Below, piece after piece: positions 1 through 7,978 of a DNA stretch of 64,000 bases (the first letter of the stretch is position 1; each line of letters begins with the position of its first letter). The notes under the pieces were generated by a model, which was given only the letters and a program-made list of their open reading frames with translations, did not search any database and was not told the origin of the DNA. Origin of the DNA: UBA1672 sp964352665 (lineage in GTDB: Bacteria > Pseudomonadota > Alphaproteobacteria > Micavibrionales > Micavibrionaceae); contig CAYGSJ010000001.1 of NCBI GenBank assembly GCA_964352665.1, positions 62,001-126,000 on the forward strand. Direction: 5' to 3'. The position numbers and the translations under genes were made by a program.

Positions 1-1625
1 ATATGGATCTTGATCTCATAGTGGCGGGTACTATGGAAGGGGTTTTGATGGTTGAATCAGAGGCATCAGAACTTACCGAAGAAATAATGCTTGGTGCTGT
101 AACAATTGGTCATGATGCTTATCAGGCAGTCATTAAAGGTATTATTGAGCTCGCAGAAATGGGGGCAAAAGATATGTGGGATGTTCCCGAGACACCTGAA
201 AAAGTTGTACAGATGGCTGATGCCCTTAAAAAGAAGTACGGAGCAGAAGTTGAAAAAGCATATAAACTTACTGATAAAATGGAACGTCAAGCAGCCGTCG
301 GTGCAGCAAGAGATTCTGCTGTTGCTGAATTTTTAGACGAAGAGAATGGTCTGAATGAGGCTGTAGTTAATTCTAAATTTAAATCTTTGGAAGCCGACAT
401 AGTGCGTGGAGCAATCCTTAAAACAGGTAAACGTATTGATGAACGCGACACAAAGACTGTTCGGCAGATTGTTTCTGAAGTTGGTGTTTTACCAAGAACA
501 CACGGTTCATGTTTGTTCACACGTGGTGAAACGCAGGCTTTAGTTGTTGCCACTCTGGGTACAGGGCAAGACGAGCAAATCATTGATGCAATGGAAGGTG
601 AATATAGAGAGCGTTTCCTTTTGCATTATAATTTCCCTCCCTATTCAGTTGGAGAAGCAGGTCGTATGGGCCCCCCTGGGCGTCGTGAAATTGGGCATGG
701 TAAATTGGCATGGCGCGCTATCCATCCTCTTTTACCTGCTGTAGAAGAATTTCCATACACTATGCGCGCTGTTTCAGAGATTACAGAATCCAACGGTTCG
801 TCCTCTATGGCAACAGTTTGTGGTACTTCTCTTGCGCTAATGGATGCTGGTGTACCTTTAGCTAGACCGGTTGCAGGTATTGCAATGGGTTTGATTAAGG
901 AAGGTAATGACTTTGCTGTTCTTTCCGATATTTTGGGTGATGAAGATCATTTAGGGGATATGGACTTTAAAGTTGCGGGTACCGAAAAAGGTATTACAGC
1001 CCTTCAGATGGATATCAAAATTACATCTATTACCAAGGAAATTATGGAGACTGCTCTTGAGCAAGCAAAAGATGGGCGCCTTCACATTCTTGGTGAAATG
1101 TCCAAAGCCCTTTCTGAAAGCAGAAAGGAACTTAATGCCAATGCACCACAGATCGTATCTATCCAAATACCGGTAGATAAAATTCGTGAAGTTATTGGTA
1201 CAGGCGGAAAAGTTATCCGTGAAATCATCGAGCTGACAGAAACCAAAATTGATATCGAAGATGATGGATCAATCAAGGTAGCGGCTACTAATGCCGAAGC
1301 TATTGAGAAAGCCATTAAGATGATTAAAGAAATTACAGATGAGCCTGAAGTTGGCAAAGTTTACGACGGTAAAGTTGTAAAATGTGTTGATTTCGGTGCA
1401 TTTGTTAACTTTATGGGTTCTAAGGATGGCTTGGTACATATATCTGAACTTGCTGACCATCGTGTTGCCAAAACAACGGATGTAGTCAATGAAGGTGATG
1501 CAGTAAAGGTGCTTTTAACCGGTGTCGATAACCGAGGTAAAGTAAAGCTTTCCATGAAGAAAGTAGATCAAGAAACTGGGGAAATCCTTGAAGATTCTGA
1601 TGAAGACGTACAGGAAGCCGGTTAA
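1..1625 (+). CDS. pnp: Polynucleotide phosphorylase, 3' part (5' end outside window)
   Basis: Phosphorolytic 3'-5' exoribonuclease of the RNA degradosome. The reading frame is already open at the window edge (first whole codon at base 3). About 540 residues remain of a family that is usually about 700, so most of the first RNase PH domain is outside. What remains is the end of that domain, the all-helical linker, the second RNase PH domain with the FPPYSVGE and GRREIGHG motifs, the acidic GDEDHLGDMDF segment that holds catalytic Asp residues, a KH domain (about residues 388-445, VIGTGGKVIREI) and a C-terminal S1 domain (about 455-525, GAFVNFMGSKDGLVHISE). An acidic tail and a strong hairpin terminator follow. 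Identification is secure; only the start is missing. Confidence 0.98.
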   Translation, partial: MDLDLIVAGTMEGVLMVESEASELTEEIMLGAVTIGHDAYQAVIKGIIELAEMGAKDMWDVPETPEKVVQMADALKKKYGAEVEKAYKLTDKMERQAAVGAARDSAVAEFLDEENGLNEAVVNSKFKSLEADIVRGAILKTGKRIDERDTKTVRQIVSEVGVLPRTHGSCLFTRGETQALVVATLGTGQDEQIIDAMEGEYRERFLLHYNFPPYSVGEAGRMGPPGRREIGHGKLAWRAIHPLLPAVEEFPYTMRAVSEITESNGSSSMATVCGTSLALMDAGVPLARPVAGIAMGLIKEGNDFAVLSDILGDEDHLGDMDFKVAGTEKGITALQMDIKITSITKEIMETALEQAKDGRLHILGEMSKALSESRKELNANAPQIVSIQIPVDKIREVIGTGGKVIREIIELTETKIDIEDDGSIKVAATNAEAIEKAIKMIKEITDEPEVGKVYDGKVVKCVDFGAFVNFMGSKDGLVHISELADHRVAKTTDVVNEGDAVKVLLTGVDNRGKVKLSMKKVDQETGEILEDSDEDVQEAG

Positions 1626-1647
1626 TAAAAACCCATATATATCAATA

Positions 1648-1672
1648 AAAAAGCCGGTTTTGCCGGCTTTTT
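1648..1672 (+). terminator. Intrinsic terminator of pnp
   Basis: Stem GCCGG/CCGGC with loop TTTTG, extended by A/T pairs on both sides and ending in a T-rich tail (TTTTTCTTT). It lies about 25 bases after the pnp stop codon. Confidence 0.9.
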
Positions 1673-1697
1673 CTTTACTGATTATTATCTTGATATC

Positions 1698-1712
1698 TGC
1701 TATAATTCTTAC
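1698..1712 (+). promoter_or_regulatory. Extended -10 promoter directly before the 1713 gene
   Basis: TGC-TATAAT: a perfect -10 hexamer at 1701-1706 with the extended TGn element. No convincing -35 is visible. The expected transcription start, about 7 bases after the hexamer, falls on or within a base or two of the ATG at 1713, which suggests a leaderless mRNA. Confidence 0.5.
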
Positions 1713-2165
1713 ATGGCAATATCTAAAGCAAGACGCAATTTTCGGGTTTTTTTAGGGGTAATCTTACTTTTAAGTTTGGGCTTTTTTTCTATAAGCTCTT
1801 ATTTCTATGTTGCAGTCAAACAATGCAAAATTTCTATGCTATCTATTGCACCCACATTATTTCAAATTGATGTCTATCAACATTATGCTAAAGCCTATTT
1901 TGAGGATAATGACGGAAAGTATAAAGTTGCAATGAAATTGTATAAAATGGGTTTTTTTCATCCTCTATACGGTGAAGCAGGACAATATATGATGATAGAC
2001 CTTGCAGAACAAGGGCATGCTCCCTCTCAAGTTTTTAGAGGTGATATGATTTGGGCTTACGGTACGTCAGAGGAGCGTGGGAAAGCCATAAGTTACTATG
2101 AGAAGGCTGCCGAGCAAAACTATACACCTGCTATAGAAAGACTAGCTCAGTATAGTACTAAATAG
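1713..2165 (+). CDS. Membrane-anchored Sel1-like repeat protein
   Basis: 150 residues. A positively charged N-terminus is followed by one membrane segment (about 12-35), so the rest is probably periplasmic. The C-terminal half carries Sel1/TPR-like helical repeats (AEQGHAPSQVFRGDMI; KAISYYEKAAEQNYTPAIERLA), which usually serve as protein-binding scaffolds. No catalytic motif is visible. No Shine-Dalgarno lies before the ATG, only a TATAAT box 6 bases upstream. It stands alone between the pnp terminator and the glycerophosphodiesterase gene. The repeat assignment is by motif; the partner is unknown. Confidence 0.75.
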   Translation: MAISKARRNFRVFLGVILLLSLGFFSISSYFYVAVKQCKISMLSIAPTLFQIDVYQHYAKAYFEDNDGKYKVAMKLYKMGFFHPLYGEAGQYMMIDLAEQGHAPSQVFRGDMIWAYGTSEERGKAISYYEKAAEQNYTPAIERLAQYSTK

Positions 2166-2215
2166 TGTGGCAATTTTCTATTTCATTTTATGCTATTAAA
2201 TGCTAACTCCTTTCA

Positions 2216-2962
2216 ATGACTTTAAAATTACCTAAAATCATTGGTCATAGAGGCTGTGCAGGATATGCACCAGAAAATACTCTCGTTGGTATTCATACAG
2301 CGGCAGATCTAGGTATTGAATGGGTAGAGCTTGATGTGAAAATCACCAAAGATGAAGTCCCTATTATTTTTCATGATGAAACACTGGACCGTACTACAAA
2401 TGGCAGCGGCCTTGTTGCAGAAAAAACATATGAAGAGCTTTTGGATTTAGAATATGGAAGTTGGTATGCGGAGAGCTTTGCTGGAATTCTTATTCCCACG
2501 CTTGAGGAAGCCATAGATGTGATTATAGAGCGGGATTTGGGTTTAAACCTTGAAATAAAGCCATGTCCGGGCAGAGAAAAAGAGACGGCAGAAGTAGCGC
2601 TAGATTTACTTTCAACGATTTGGGATGAGCATGACAAGCTCCTGATTTCTTCATTTCAATATGTAAGTATGGAAGTAGCGCTTGATATGGCAGAAGATTG
2701 GTACAGAGGGCTGCTTTTACCAGAAGAATGGCCAGAAAACTGGGCAGAATTGGCAGATTATCTTCAAGTCTCTACTGTAAACGTAAATGCTGGTACAGTG
2801 ACGCGAGAACAAGTTGAGAGCGTTATGGACATGGAAAAAAGCATTTTAGCGTACACAGTTAATGATCCGGATCAGGCGAGAATGCTTCAAAGCTGGGGAA
2901 TTGATGGATTTTTCTCGGATACTCCCGATGTCTTAAAAGAAGGTGTTTTCCTAGTACACTAA
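2216..2962 (+). CDS. ugpQ: Glycerophosphodiester phosphodiesterase (UgpQ type)
   Basis: Hydrolyses glycerophosphodiesters from phospholipid turnover to glycerol 3-phosphate and an alcohol. The GDPD signature is complete: GHRG near residue 11 (acid/base His), APENT, ELDVK metal ligands, then FHDETLDRTTNGSG with the second catalytic His, and a later NLEIKP metal-binding strand. 248 residues with no signal peptide, matching the short cytoplasmic UgpQ class rather than periplasmic GlpQ. No glycerol phosphate transporter lies beside it. The family call is secure; the symbol is by similarity. Confidence 0.92.
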   Translation: MTLKLPKIIGHRGCAGYAPENTLVGIHTAADLGIEWVELDVKITKDEVPIIFHDETLDRTTNGSGLVAEKTYEELLDLEYGSWYAESFAGILIPTLEEAIDVIIERDLGLNLEIKPCPGREKETAEVALDLLSTIWDEHDKLLISSFQYVSMEVALDMAEDWYRGLLLPEEWPENWAELADYLQVSTVNVNAGTVTREQVESVMDMEKSILAYTVNDPDQARMLQSWGIDGFFSDTPDVLKEGVFLVH

Positions 2963-3057
2963 GGCTTTACCTAAATTAGCTTCTTTATTTTTTTATTTGC
3001 TTTTTCCCTGTAGCTTTCCCTATTATGCCCACAATATGTTAATTAAGAGGTTAGAAA

Positions 3058-3318
3058 ATGCCAACAACAAGAATTTCTCTCTATGTTGCTGCTGATGAGC
3101 CTAGGCCAAGGCATAAAAGAAAAGATCCTGGAAATCTTGATAGGCTTAGGGATATAGCAGCTCAGCATGGGTTTACTGTCGTGGACAAAGGAAAAGGTAA
3201 TGAGCGCCATTTAGAAGGACCAAGAGACAAATGGCGAGAAATCGAGCGATCCCTAACACGAACAGCAGGATTTACTATTTTTATGGTCACCGGAGAAATC
3301 CAAGCTGAACCATCCTAA
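3058..3318 (+). CDS. Small hypothetical protein
   Basis: 86 residues, highly charged, soluble, not recognised. It has a basic stretch near residues 16-23 (RPRHKRKDP) and two putative alpha/beta elements. A good Shine-Dalgarno (AAGAGG) lies before the ATG, and the gene is convergent with fabI 15 bases downstream, which supports a real gene. No signal peptide or membrane segment. Function unknown. Confidence 0.7.
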   Translation: MPTTRISLYVAADEPRPRHKRKDPGNLDRLRDIAAQHGFTVVDKGKGNERHLEGPRDKWREIERSLTRTAGFTIFMVTGEIQAEPS

Positions 3319-3333
3319 CAAAACAAATTCTAA

Positions 3334-4149
3334 TCAAGCCAATTTTTCTGCAGATTCATGTGGAATCATACCCATAGCATTAAAGCCACAGTCGACGTAG
3401 TGTACCTCTCCCGTAACAGCAGAAGATAAATCAGATAGCAGGTATAATCCTGTTTTTCCAAGATCTTGCAAATCAACGGGACGCCTAAGAGGAGCCGTAA
3501 GTGTACTGTATTTATAGGTCTTGCGGGCACCGCCAATAACAGCCCCTGCTAATGTCCGCATTGGCCCTGCAGAAATGGCATTTACACGTATTCCATGACG
3601 ACCATCTTCGCTTGGGCCCAGATCAGCCGCTAAATACCTGACTGACGCCTCTAATGCAGCTTTGGCAACACCCATGACGTTGTAATTAGGCATAACTTTT
3701 TCAGCTCCATAGTACGAAAGCGTGACTGCGGAGCCTCCTTCATTCATCAAATCCTTGGCACGTCGCATAACAGAGGTAAAAGAAAAGCAAGAGATGTGCA
3801 TTGTCTGCACGAAATTTTCAAGTGTTGTATCAACGTAGCGTCCTTGAAGCTCATCTTTATTAGAGTAAGCAATTGCATGTATAACAAAATCAAGGCCTCC
3901 CCATTTTTCTTTCAAAATATTGAAAACCTTATCAAGGTCTTCCTCGTTAGAGGCATCACAGTCCAAAACTATATTGGCACCTATACTTTCGGCTAGTGGT
4001 TTGACACGTTTTCCAAATGCATCACCCTGATAAGTAAAGGCCATTTCTGCTCCAGCCGCATGTAGAGCACTGGCCATTCCCCAGGCTATGGAATGGTCAT
4101 TTGCTACACCCATAACGAGCCCTTTTTTGCCCTTCATTAAATCCTTCAT
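3334..4149 (-). CDS. fabI: Enoyl-[acyl-carrier-protein] reductase (NADH) FabI
   Basis: Last reductive step of the fatty acid elongation cycle, trans-2-enoyl-ACP to acyl-ACP. About 271 residues. The dinucleotide-binding loop GVANDHSIAWG is near residue 14, and the FabI-type catalytic set is Y146, Y156 and K163 in LSYYGAEKVMPNYNVMGVAK, at the same numbers as in E. coli FabI. The ATG at 4149 is chosen because AGGAT lies about 7 bases before it; the upstream ATG at 4185 would overlap csaA by 20 bases and add a non-homologous tail. It is the last gene of the fabA-fabB-csaA-fabI run. Confidence 0.95.
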   Translation of the reverse strand: MKDLMKGKKGLVMGVANDHSIAWGMASALHAAGAEMAFTYQGDAFGKRVKPLAESIGANIVLDCDASNEEDLDKVFNILKEKWGGLDFVIHAIAYSNKDELQGRYVDTTLENFVQTMHISCFSFTSVMRRAKDLMNEGGSAVTLSYYGAEKVMPNYNVMGVAKAALEASVRYLAADLGPSEDGRHGIRVNAISAGPMRTLAGAVIGGARKTYKYSTLTAPLRRPVDLQDLGKTGLYLLSDLSSAVTGEVHYVDCGFNAMGMIPHESAEKLA

Positions 4150-4165
4150 GTATTTATCCTTATCA

Positions 4166-4501
4166 TCAATACAGGCGCCCACCATTTGGAACCTGTTGTG
4201 TCGGTTGCAGTAATACTACATTATTCTCATTATCGGGCAGACCTAACACTAAGACCTCGGACATAAAGGGGCCAATTTGTCTTGGTTTAAAGTTCAAAAC
4301 TGCGATAACCTGTGATCCTATTAAATCTTCTATCTTGTGGTTTTCTGTTATTTGTGCAGAAGACTTTTTAAGGCCTATGTCCTCTCCAAAATCTATAAAA
4401 AGTTTATAGGCAGGTTTTCTAGCTTCCGGGAAATCCTGAACATCGGTAATTGTCCCCACACGTACGTCTATTTTTAAAAAATCTTCAAATTCTATCGTCA
4501 T
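4166..4501 (-). CDS. csaA: CsaA-type tRNA-binding domain protein
   Basis: 111 residues forming a single OB-fold of the EMAP-II/MetRS C-terminal type (IDVRVGTI at the start, then QVIAVLNFKPRQIGPF and SEVLVLGL). CsaA proteins are dimers that bind tRNA and have been described as chaperone-like in Bacillus; the physiological role elsewhere is uncertain. It lies 2 bases after fabB and just before fabI on the same strand, so it is probably co-transcribed with them. No link to fatty acid synthesis is evident from the sequence. Confidence 0.88.
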   Translation of the reverse strand: MTIEFEDFLKIDVRVGTITDVQDFPEARKPAYKLFIDFGEDIGLKKSSAQITENHKIEDLIGSQVIAVLNFKPRQIGPFMSEVLVLGLPDNENNVVLLQPTQQVPNGGRLY

Positions 4502-4503
4502 TA

Positions 4504-5730
4504 TCAGTCTCTATAACGGCTCATTGCAAGACAGCAATTTGTTCCGCCAAAGCCGAAACTGTTTGATAGAACTGTTTCGTGGTTAACATTATCAACGCGT
4601 TCTCTGGCTATTGGAAAACCTTCAGCACCCTCATCAAGAGTTTCTATATTTATGCTTGGTGCCACAAAGTTATTCTGCATCATAAGGATACTATAAATTG
4701 CTTCCTGCACCCCGGTAGCGCCGAGCGAGTGGCCTGTCATAGATTTGGTAGCACTTATATGCGGTGTTTCTTGATCCAGAGGCTCAAAAACTTCACGAAT
4801 TGCATTAAGTTCTCCAATATCCCCGACAGGTGTAGAAGTACCATGCGTATTTATGTAAGTTACCGGCGTTTGAACTGTCTCAAGAGCTTTAAGCATAGCT
4901 CGTTTTCCGCCCTCTCCACTTGGGGCAACCATATCATGTCCATCTGATGTCGCGCCATAGCCCGTTATTTCTGCATATATTTTAGCACCTCGAGCTTTTG
5001 CGTGTTCTAGTTCTTCTAAAACAACGATTCCGCCACCACCAGCAATAACAAAACCATCTCTATTGGCATCATAGGCTCTTGCTGCGCGCTCTGGTGTTTC
5101 ATTGTAATTAGAGCTCATAGCACCCATAGCATCAAACAAGACTGATAGGGTCCAATCAAGCTCTTCACCTCCTCCCGCAAACATAATGTCCTGCTTTCCC
5201 CATTGAATAAGCTCTGCAGCATTACCAATACAGTGCGCGGAAGTTGAACATGCTGATGAAATAGTATAATTGACGCCCTTAATTTTGAAATTAGTGGATG
5301 CTGTTGCAGATGTTGTAGAGCACATAGCTTTCGGTACAGCAAAAGGTCCAACACGTTTTGGGCCCTTTTCCCGTGTAACATCGGCCGCTAGCACCTGAGC
5401 TTTTGTAGAAGGGCCTCCTGAGCCCACGATAATACCTGTACGTTCATTTACGACATCGGCTTCTGTTAATCCGGAACCAGCTATAGCTTGCTCCATAGAT
5501 AAATGCGTATAGGCAGCAGCATCCCCCATAAAACGCATGAGTCGCTTATCAATATGATCTTCTAAAACGATATTAGGCTTACCATGAATTTGTGATCTAA
5601 AACCAAGCTCAACATATTCAGGAGCAGAAACAATACCTGACTTACCAGCCTTAAGCGAACTCAGAACTTCATCAAGAGTATTACCAATACAAGAAACTAT
5701 TCCCATTCCTGTAACAACAACACGGCGCAT
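4504..5730 (-). CDS. fabB: 3-oxoacyl-ACP synthase I FabB
   Basis: Condensing enzyme that extends acyl-ACP with malonyl-ACP; together with FabA it feeds unsaturated chains into elongation. 408 residues. The Cys-His-His triad is visible: C161 in SSACSTSAH, H296 in NTHGTSTPVGD and H334 in SMTGHSLGATG, with K329 just before it. Pairing with fabA 45 bases upstream is the classic FabA-FabB unsaturated fatty acid module, which supports FabB over FabF. Confidence 0.95.
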   Translation of the reverse strand: MRRVVVTGMGIVSCIGNTLDEVLSSLKAGKSGIVSAPEYVELGFRSQIHGKPNIVLEDHIDKRLMRFMGDAAAYTHLSMEQAIAGSGLTEADVVNERTGIIVGSGGPSTKAQVLAADVTREKGPKRVGPFAVPKAMCSTTSATASTNFKIKGVNYTISSACSTSAHCIGNAAELIQWGKQDIMFAGGGEELDWTLSVLFDAMGAMSSNYNETPERAARAYDANRDGFVIAGGGGIVVLEELEHAKARGAKIYAEITGYGATSDGHDMVAPSGEGGKRAMLKALETVQTPVTYINTHGTSTPVGDIGELNAIREVFEPLDQETPHISATKSMTGHSLGATGVQEAIYSILMMQNNFVAPSINIETLDEGAEGFPIARERVDNVNHETVLSNSFGFGGTNCCLAMSRYRD

Positions 5731-5775
5731 AACATACTCCTTTACAATGTTATCTATATTTTTTTAGGCTTAACA

Positions 5776-6294
5776 TCAAGACGCTGAATTATCGAATAGC
5801 CCTACTTTCAGACCCTGAGCCTTATATATTTCCTCGCCGTCAGCATACATAGTGCCATCACCTATGCCAAGAACAAGCTTTCCAGTCATAACTCTCTTTA
5901 TATCCACGCTATACTTAACAAGCTTAACGTCAGGCGTAACCATACCGGTTAACTTAAGTTCGCCCAGGCCTAGCGCACGACCAGAACCAGAGGCGCCTGT
6001 CCAACCTAGATAAAAACCTAGAAGTTGCCATAAGGCATCTAGACCTAAACAGCCAGGCATAACCGGATCACCTTTGAAATGGCAATCAAAAAACCATAAT
6101 TCCGGATTAATATCGAATTCTGCCTCTATCGTCCCTTTACCATGCGCACCACCTTCTACAGAAACATTTGTTATACGATCAAACATAAGCATAGGTGGTA
6201 ATGGCAACTGTGCATTACCTGAGCCAAACATTTCACCATTTCCGCATGTAATTATCTCATCATATGAGTAGCTAGATTTTTGTACGAAAGTCAT
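5776..6294 (-). CDS. fabA: 3-hydroxydecanoyl-ACP dehydratase/isomerase FabA
   Basis: Dehydrates 3-hydroxyacyl-ACP and isomerises trans-2- to cis-3-decenoyl-ACP, the branch point of anaerobic unsaturated fatty acid synthesis. 172 residues, the normal length. The hot-dog fold active site is complete: H72 in FFDCHFKGDPVMPG and D86 in GLDALWQ. It is first in the fabA-fabB-csaA-fabI run. A perfect 8-bp inverted repeat lies about a dozen bases before the start. Confidence 0.96.
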   Translation of the reverse strand: MTFVQKSSYSYDEIITCGNGEMFGSGNAQLPLPPMLMFDRITNVSVEGGAHGKGTIEAEFDINPELWFFDCHFKGDPVMPGCLGLDALWQLLGFYLGWTGASGSGRALGLGELKLTGMVTPDVKLVKYSVDIKRVMTGKLVLGIGDGTMYADGEEIYKAQGLKVGLFDNSAS

Positions 6295-6305
6295 GAGTAA
6301 ATATT

Positions 6306-6331
6306 ATCCCTTTTCTTTAATTCAAAGGGAT
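6306..6331 (-). promoter_or_regulatory. Inverted repeat in the fabA leader
   Basis: ATCCCTTT and AAAGGGAT form a perfect 8-bp dyad around a 10-base centre, ending about 11 bases before the fabA ATG. The proximal arm holds the only purine-rich GGGAT near the start. It could be a protein operator or an RNA hairpin that affects initiation; neither is shown. Confidence 0.4.
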
Positions 6332-6376
6332 TTATACGAGGTAATCCTAGTGGGAGCAAGAGGCAATCAGTCTTTT

Positions 6377-7354
6377 CTAATAAGAGACCATTTCAAAATC
6401 GAGGCACACAAACTTATAACTCTCTGTAATGGCTGACATAGCTAATGGTTTAGCAATTGCAGGTTCTATTTCAGGTAAATCCCCGCCTGAAGCTACAGCA
6501 ATCATGCGTCCCGCTGCTTTTGCGCAGGCTACGGCTTGGTCATAAGGGCTGGTCATACCTATAGCCCTAAAAAATCTTAGACATCTAGGCTCCAGCTCTC
6601 TTATAAGTTCTACGGGGGCATTGATTGGCGTGTCATTTGCTGCCAGACCAAAGCGCCAGTCGCTACCAGCAGGCACACCTAACCTAATGGCTTCTTGTGT
6701 CATAATATAGACAACGCGATCAAGGTTTTCAGGTAAATCCGAGCCTCTAAAGAAATTACAGACATCAGCAGAACTCAAAGATATAGCAAGTCTTTGACCG
6801 GCTACGCCGCTTAAGGATGCAATGCAGTCCCCAATCATCCACCCTCTTCTGCCAATTTGGCATTCAATGGCAACATCACAAAGTTCTTGCGCTGCAATTT
6901 CAAAGGCCATACATTTTTTTACACACTCCATAAGAAGTCTGAGCGTTTCTTCTCGTGGAACACCCATATCTTCCCAACCAACAATAACATGCTGAAAAAC
7001 CGTAAGTATCAAATCGTGTAATTCAAAGTTGCAATCTAGCCATTCCTCAAAAAAGTCCCTTGCTGCGGAACGTCCACGTTCGGTTTCAAAATCAATTATA
7101 TCAGCAGGCGGCAATGCATACGGGGCCAGTATACCAGATGCGGGATGGCAATTTAACAAACTAGACAGTTTACTGAAGCTTGCCTGCATAGCTTGATCGG
7201 AATCATCAAAAAGATAATATGTTTCTACCAACACACCAGCCATATGTTGAATCACTTTCATGCTGTCAATACCACGTTCGTGATCAGCAGCCAGCTGAAT
7301 CAAAACAGAGTAGAAACGGGCGCCCATTTCTGGCTTATTTGTTAGTGCAAACAT
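6377..7354 (-). CDS. Uncharacterised 325-aa protein upstream of fabA
   Basis: Not recognised. Soluble, probably mostly alpha-helical, with no signal peptide or membrane segment. It contains about a dozen Cys residues spread through the middle (for example C131, C135 and C144 in the MECVKKCMAF region), with no compact metal-site spacing. It ends 82 bases before fabA on the same strand, so it may share transcription with the fab genes, but the inverted repeat between them suggests fabA has its own control. The start ATG at 7354 is the first Met in frame. Function unknown. Confidence 0.75.
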   Translation of the reverse strand: MFALTNKPEMGARFYSVLIQLAADHERGIDSMKVIQHMAGVLVETYYLFDDSDQAMQASFSKLSSLLNCHPASGILAPYALPPADIIDFETERGRSAARDFFEEWLDCNFELHDLILTVFQHVIVGWEDMGVPREETLRLLMECVKKCMAFEIAAQELCDVAIECQIGRRGWMIGDCIASLSGVAGQRLAISLSSADVCNFFRGSDLPENLDRVVYIMTQEAIRLGVPAGSDWRFGLAANDTPINAPVELIRELEPRCLRFFRAIGMTSPYDQAVACAKAAGRMIAVASGGDLPEIEPAIAKPLAMSAITESYKFVCLDFEMVSY

Positions 7355-7424
7355 TTAACAGTAACCTAAGGAGAGTTTGTTTATAGGTTTGAGGAAGGAC
7401 GTAACGATTGTTACATCCGTGATT

Positions 7425-7958
7425 CTAATCGATATTTTCCGTTTCGTAAACACCCCAAAGGAATTTTCTTTCGACCCACCCCGATAAATCTCCGGATTTA
7501 ACTGTACACCAACGTTCTCGGCAATGCTCTATCTTTACTATGACAGAAGGCTCAAAACGTAGCTTAGCTCTTGTTTTTACTTCATTTTCTTTATACGGAG
7601 CATCATAAGCTATGACAGGTTCATCATTTGTGATGATGCCTGCTCTCACCCCAGATAAAAGTGTGTGAAAAACCCATCCTTCATTGCCTTCTATGTCTCT
7701 AATCTTTCTCCAGTTATCGAATTCAAGAATAACTTCGACTGGAAGGCCTTTGCGCTTTAAAACCCATTGAATGGGGTATTTCTTGCCCGGACCTGCACGT
7801 ACATTTATATCGTCCTCAGCCAAAGTAACAAAACGTGGTATAGGCAGCCCACTACTACTATATAGCTCATTGTTAGAGGCGCGGGCTGGTGTCTGTAATA
7901 TTAACAGAGAAAACAAGGCCAGAAAAAAAAACAAATAAATATGTCGCATCACCTGCAT
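7425..7958 (-). CDS. Secreted SH3-like domain protein
   Basis: About 177 residues with an N-terminal signal peptide (HIYLFFFLALFSLLIL, then PARAS as probable cleavage site). The mature part has two bacterial SH3-like modules: DINVRAGPGKKYPIQWVLKRKG...WRKIRD..GNEGWVF, and a second in the C-terminal third (LRFEPSVIVKIEH...WCTVKSGDLSGWVERKF). Such domains usually bind peptidoglycan or envelope proteins. The start is uncertain: an ATG at 7949 fits the signal peptide equally well, and the far upstream ATG at 8024 would run into the divergent dusA gene. Confidence 0.85.
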   Translation of the reverse strand: MQVMRHIYLFFFLALFSLLILQTPARASNNELYSSSGLPIPRFVTLAEDDINVRAGPGKKYPIQWVLKRKGLPVEVILEFDNWRKIRDIEGNEGWVFHTLLSGVRAGIITNDEPVIAYDAPYKENEVKTRAKLRFEPSVIVKIEHCRERWCTVKSGDLSGWVERKFLWGVYETENID

Positions 7959-7978
7959 TTTATGATAAATAACCCCGC

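Noticed and set aside
4149..4185. Longer fabI start at 4185
   Set aside because: It overlaps csaA by 20 bases and adds residues with no FabI similarity; AGGAT precedes the ATG at 4149.
4579..4947. 122-codon frame on the plus strand inside fabB
   Set aside because: It is antisense to a highly conserved gene and has no similarity or start signal.
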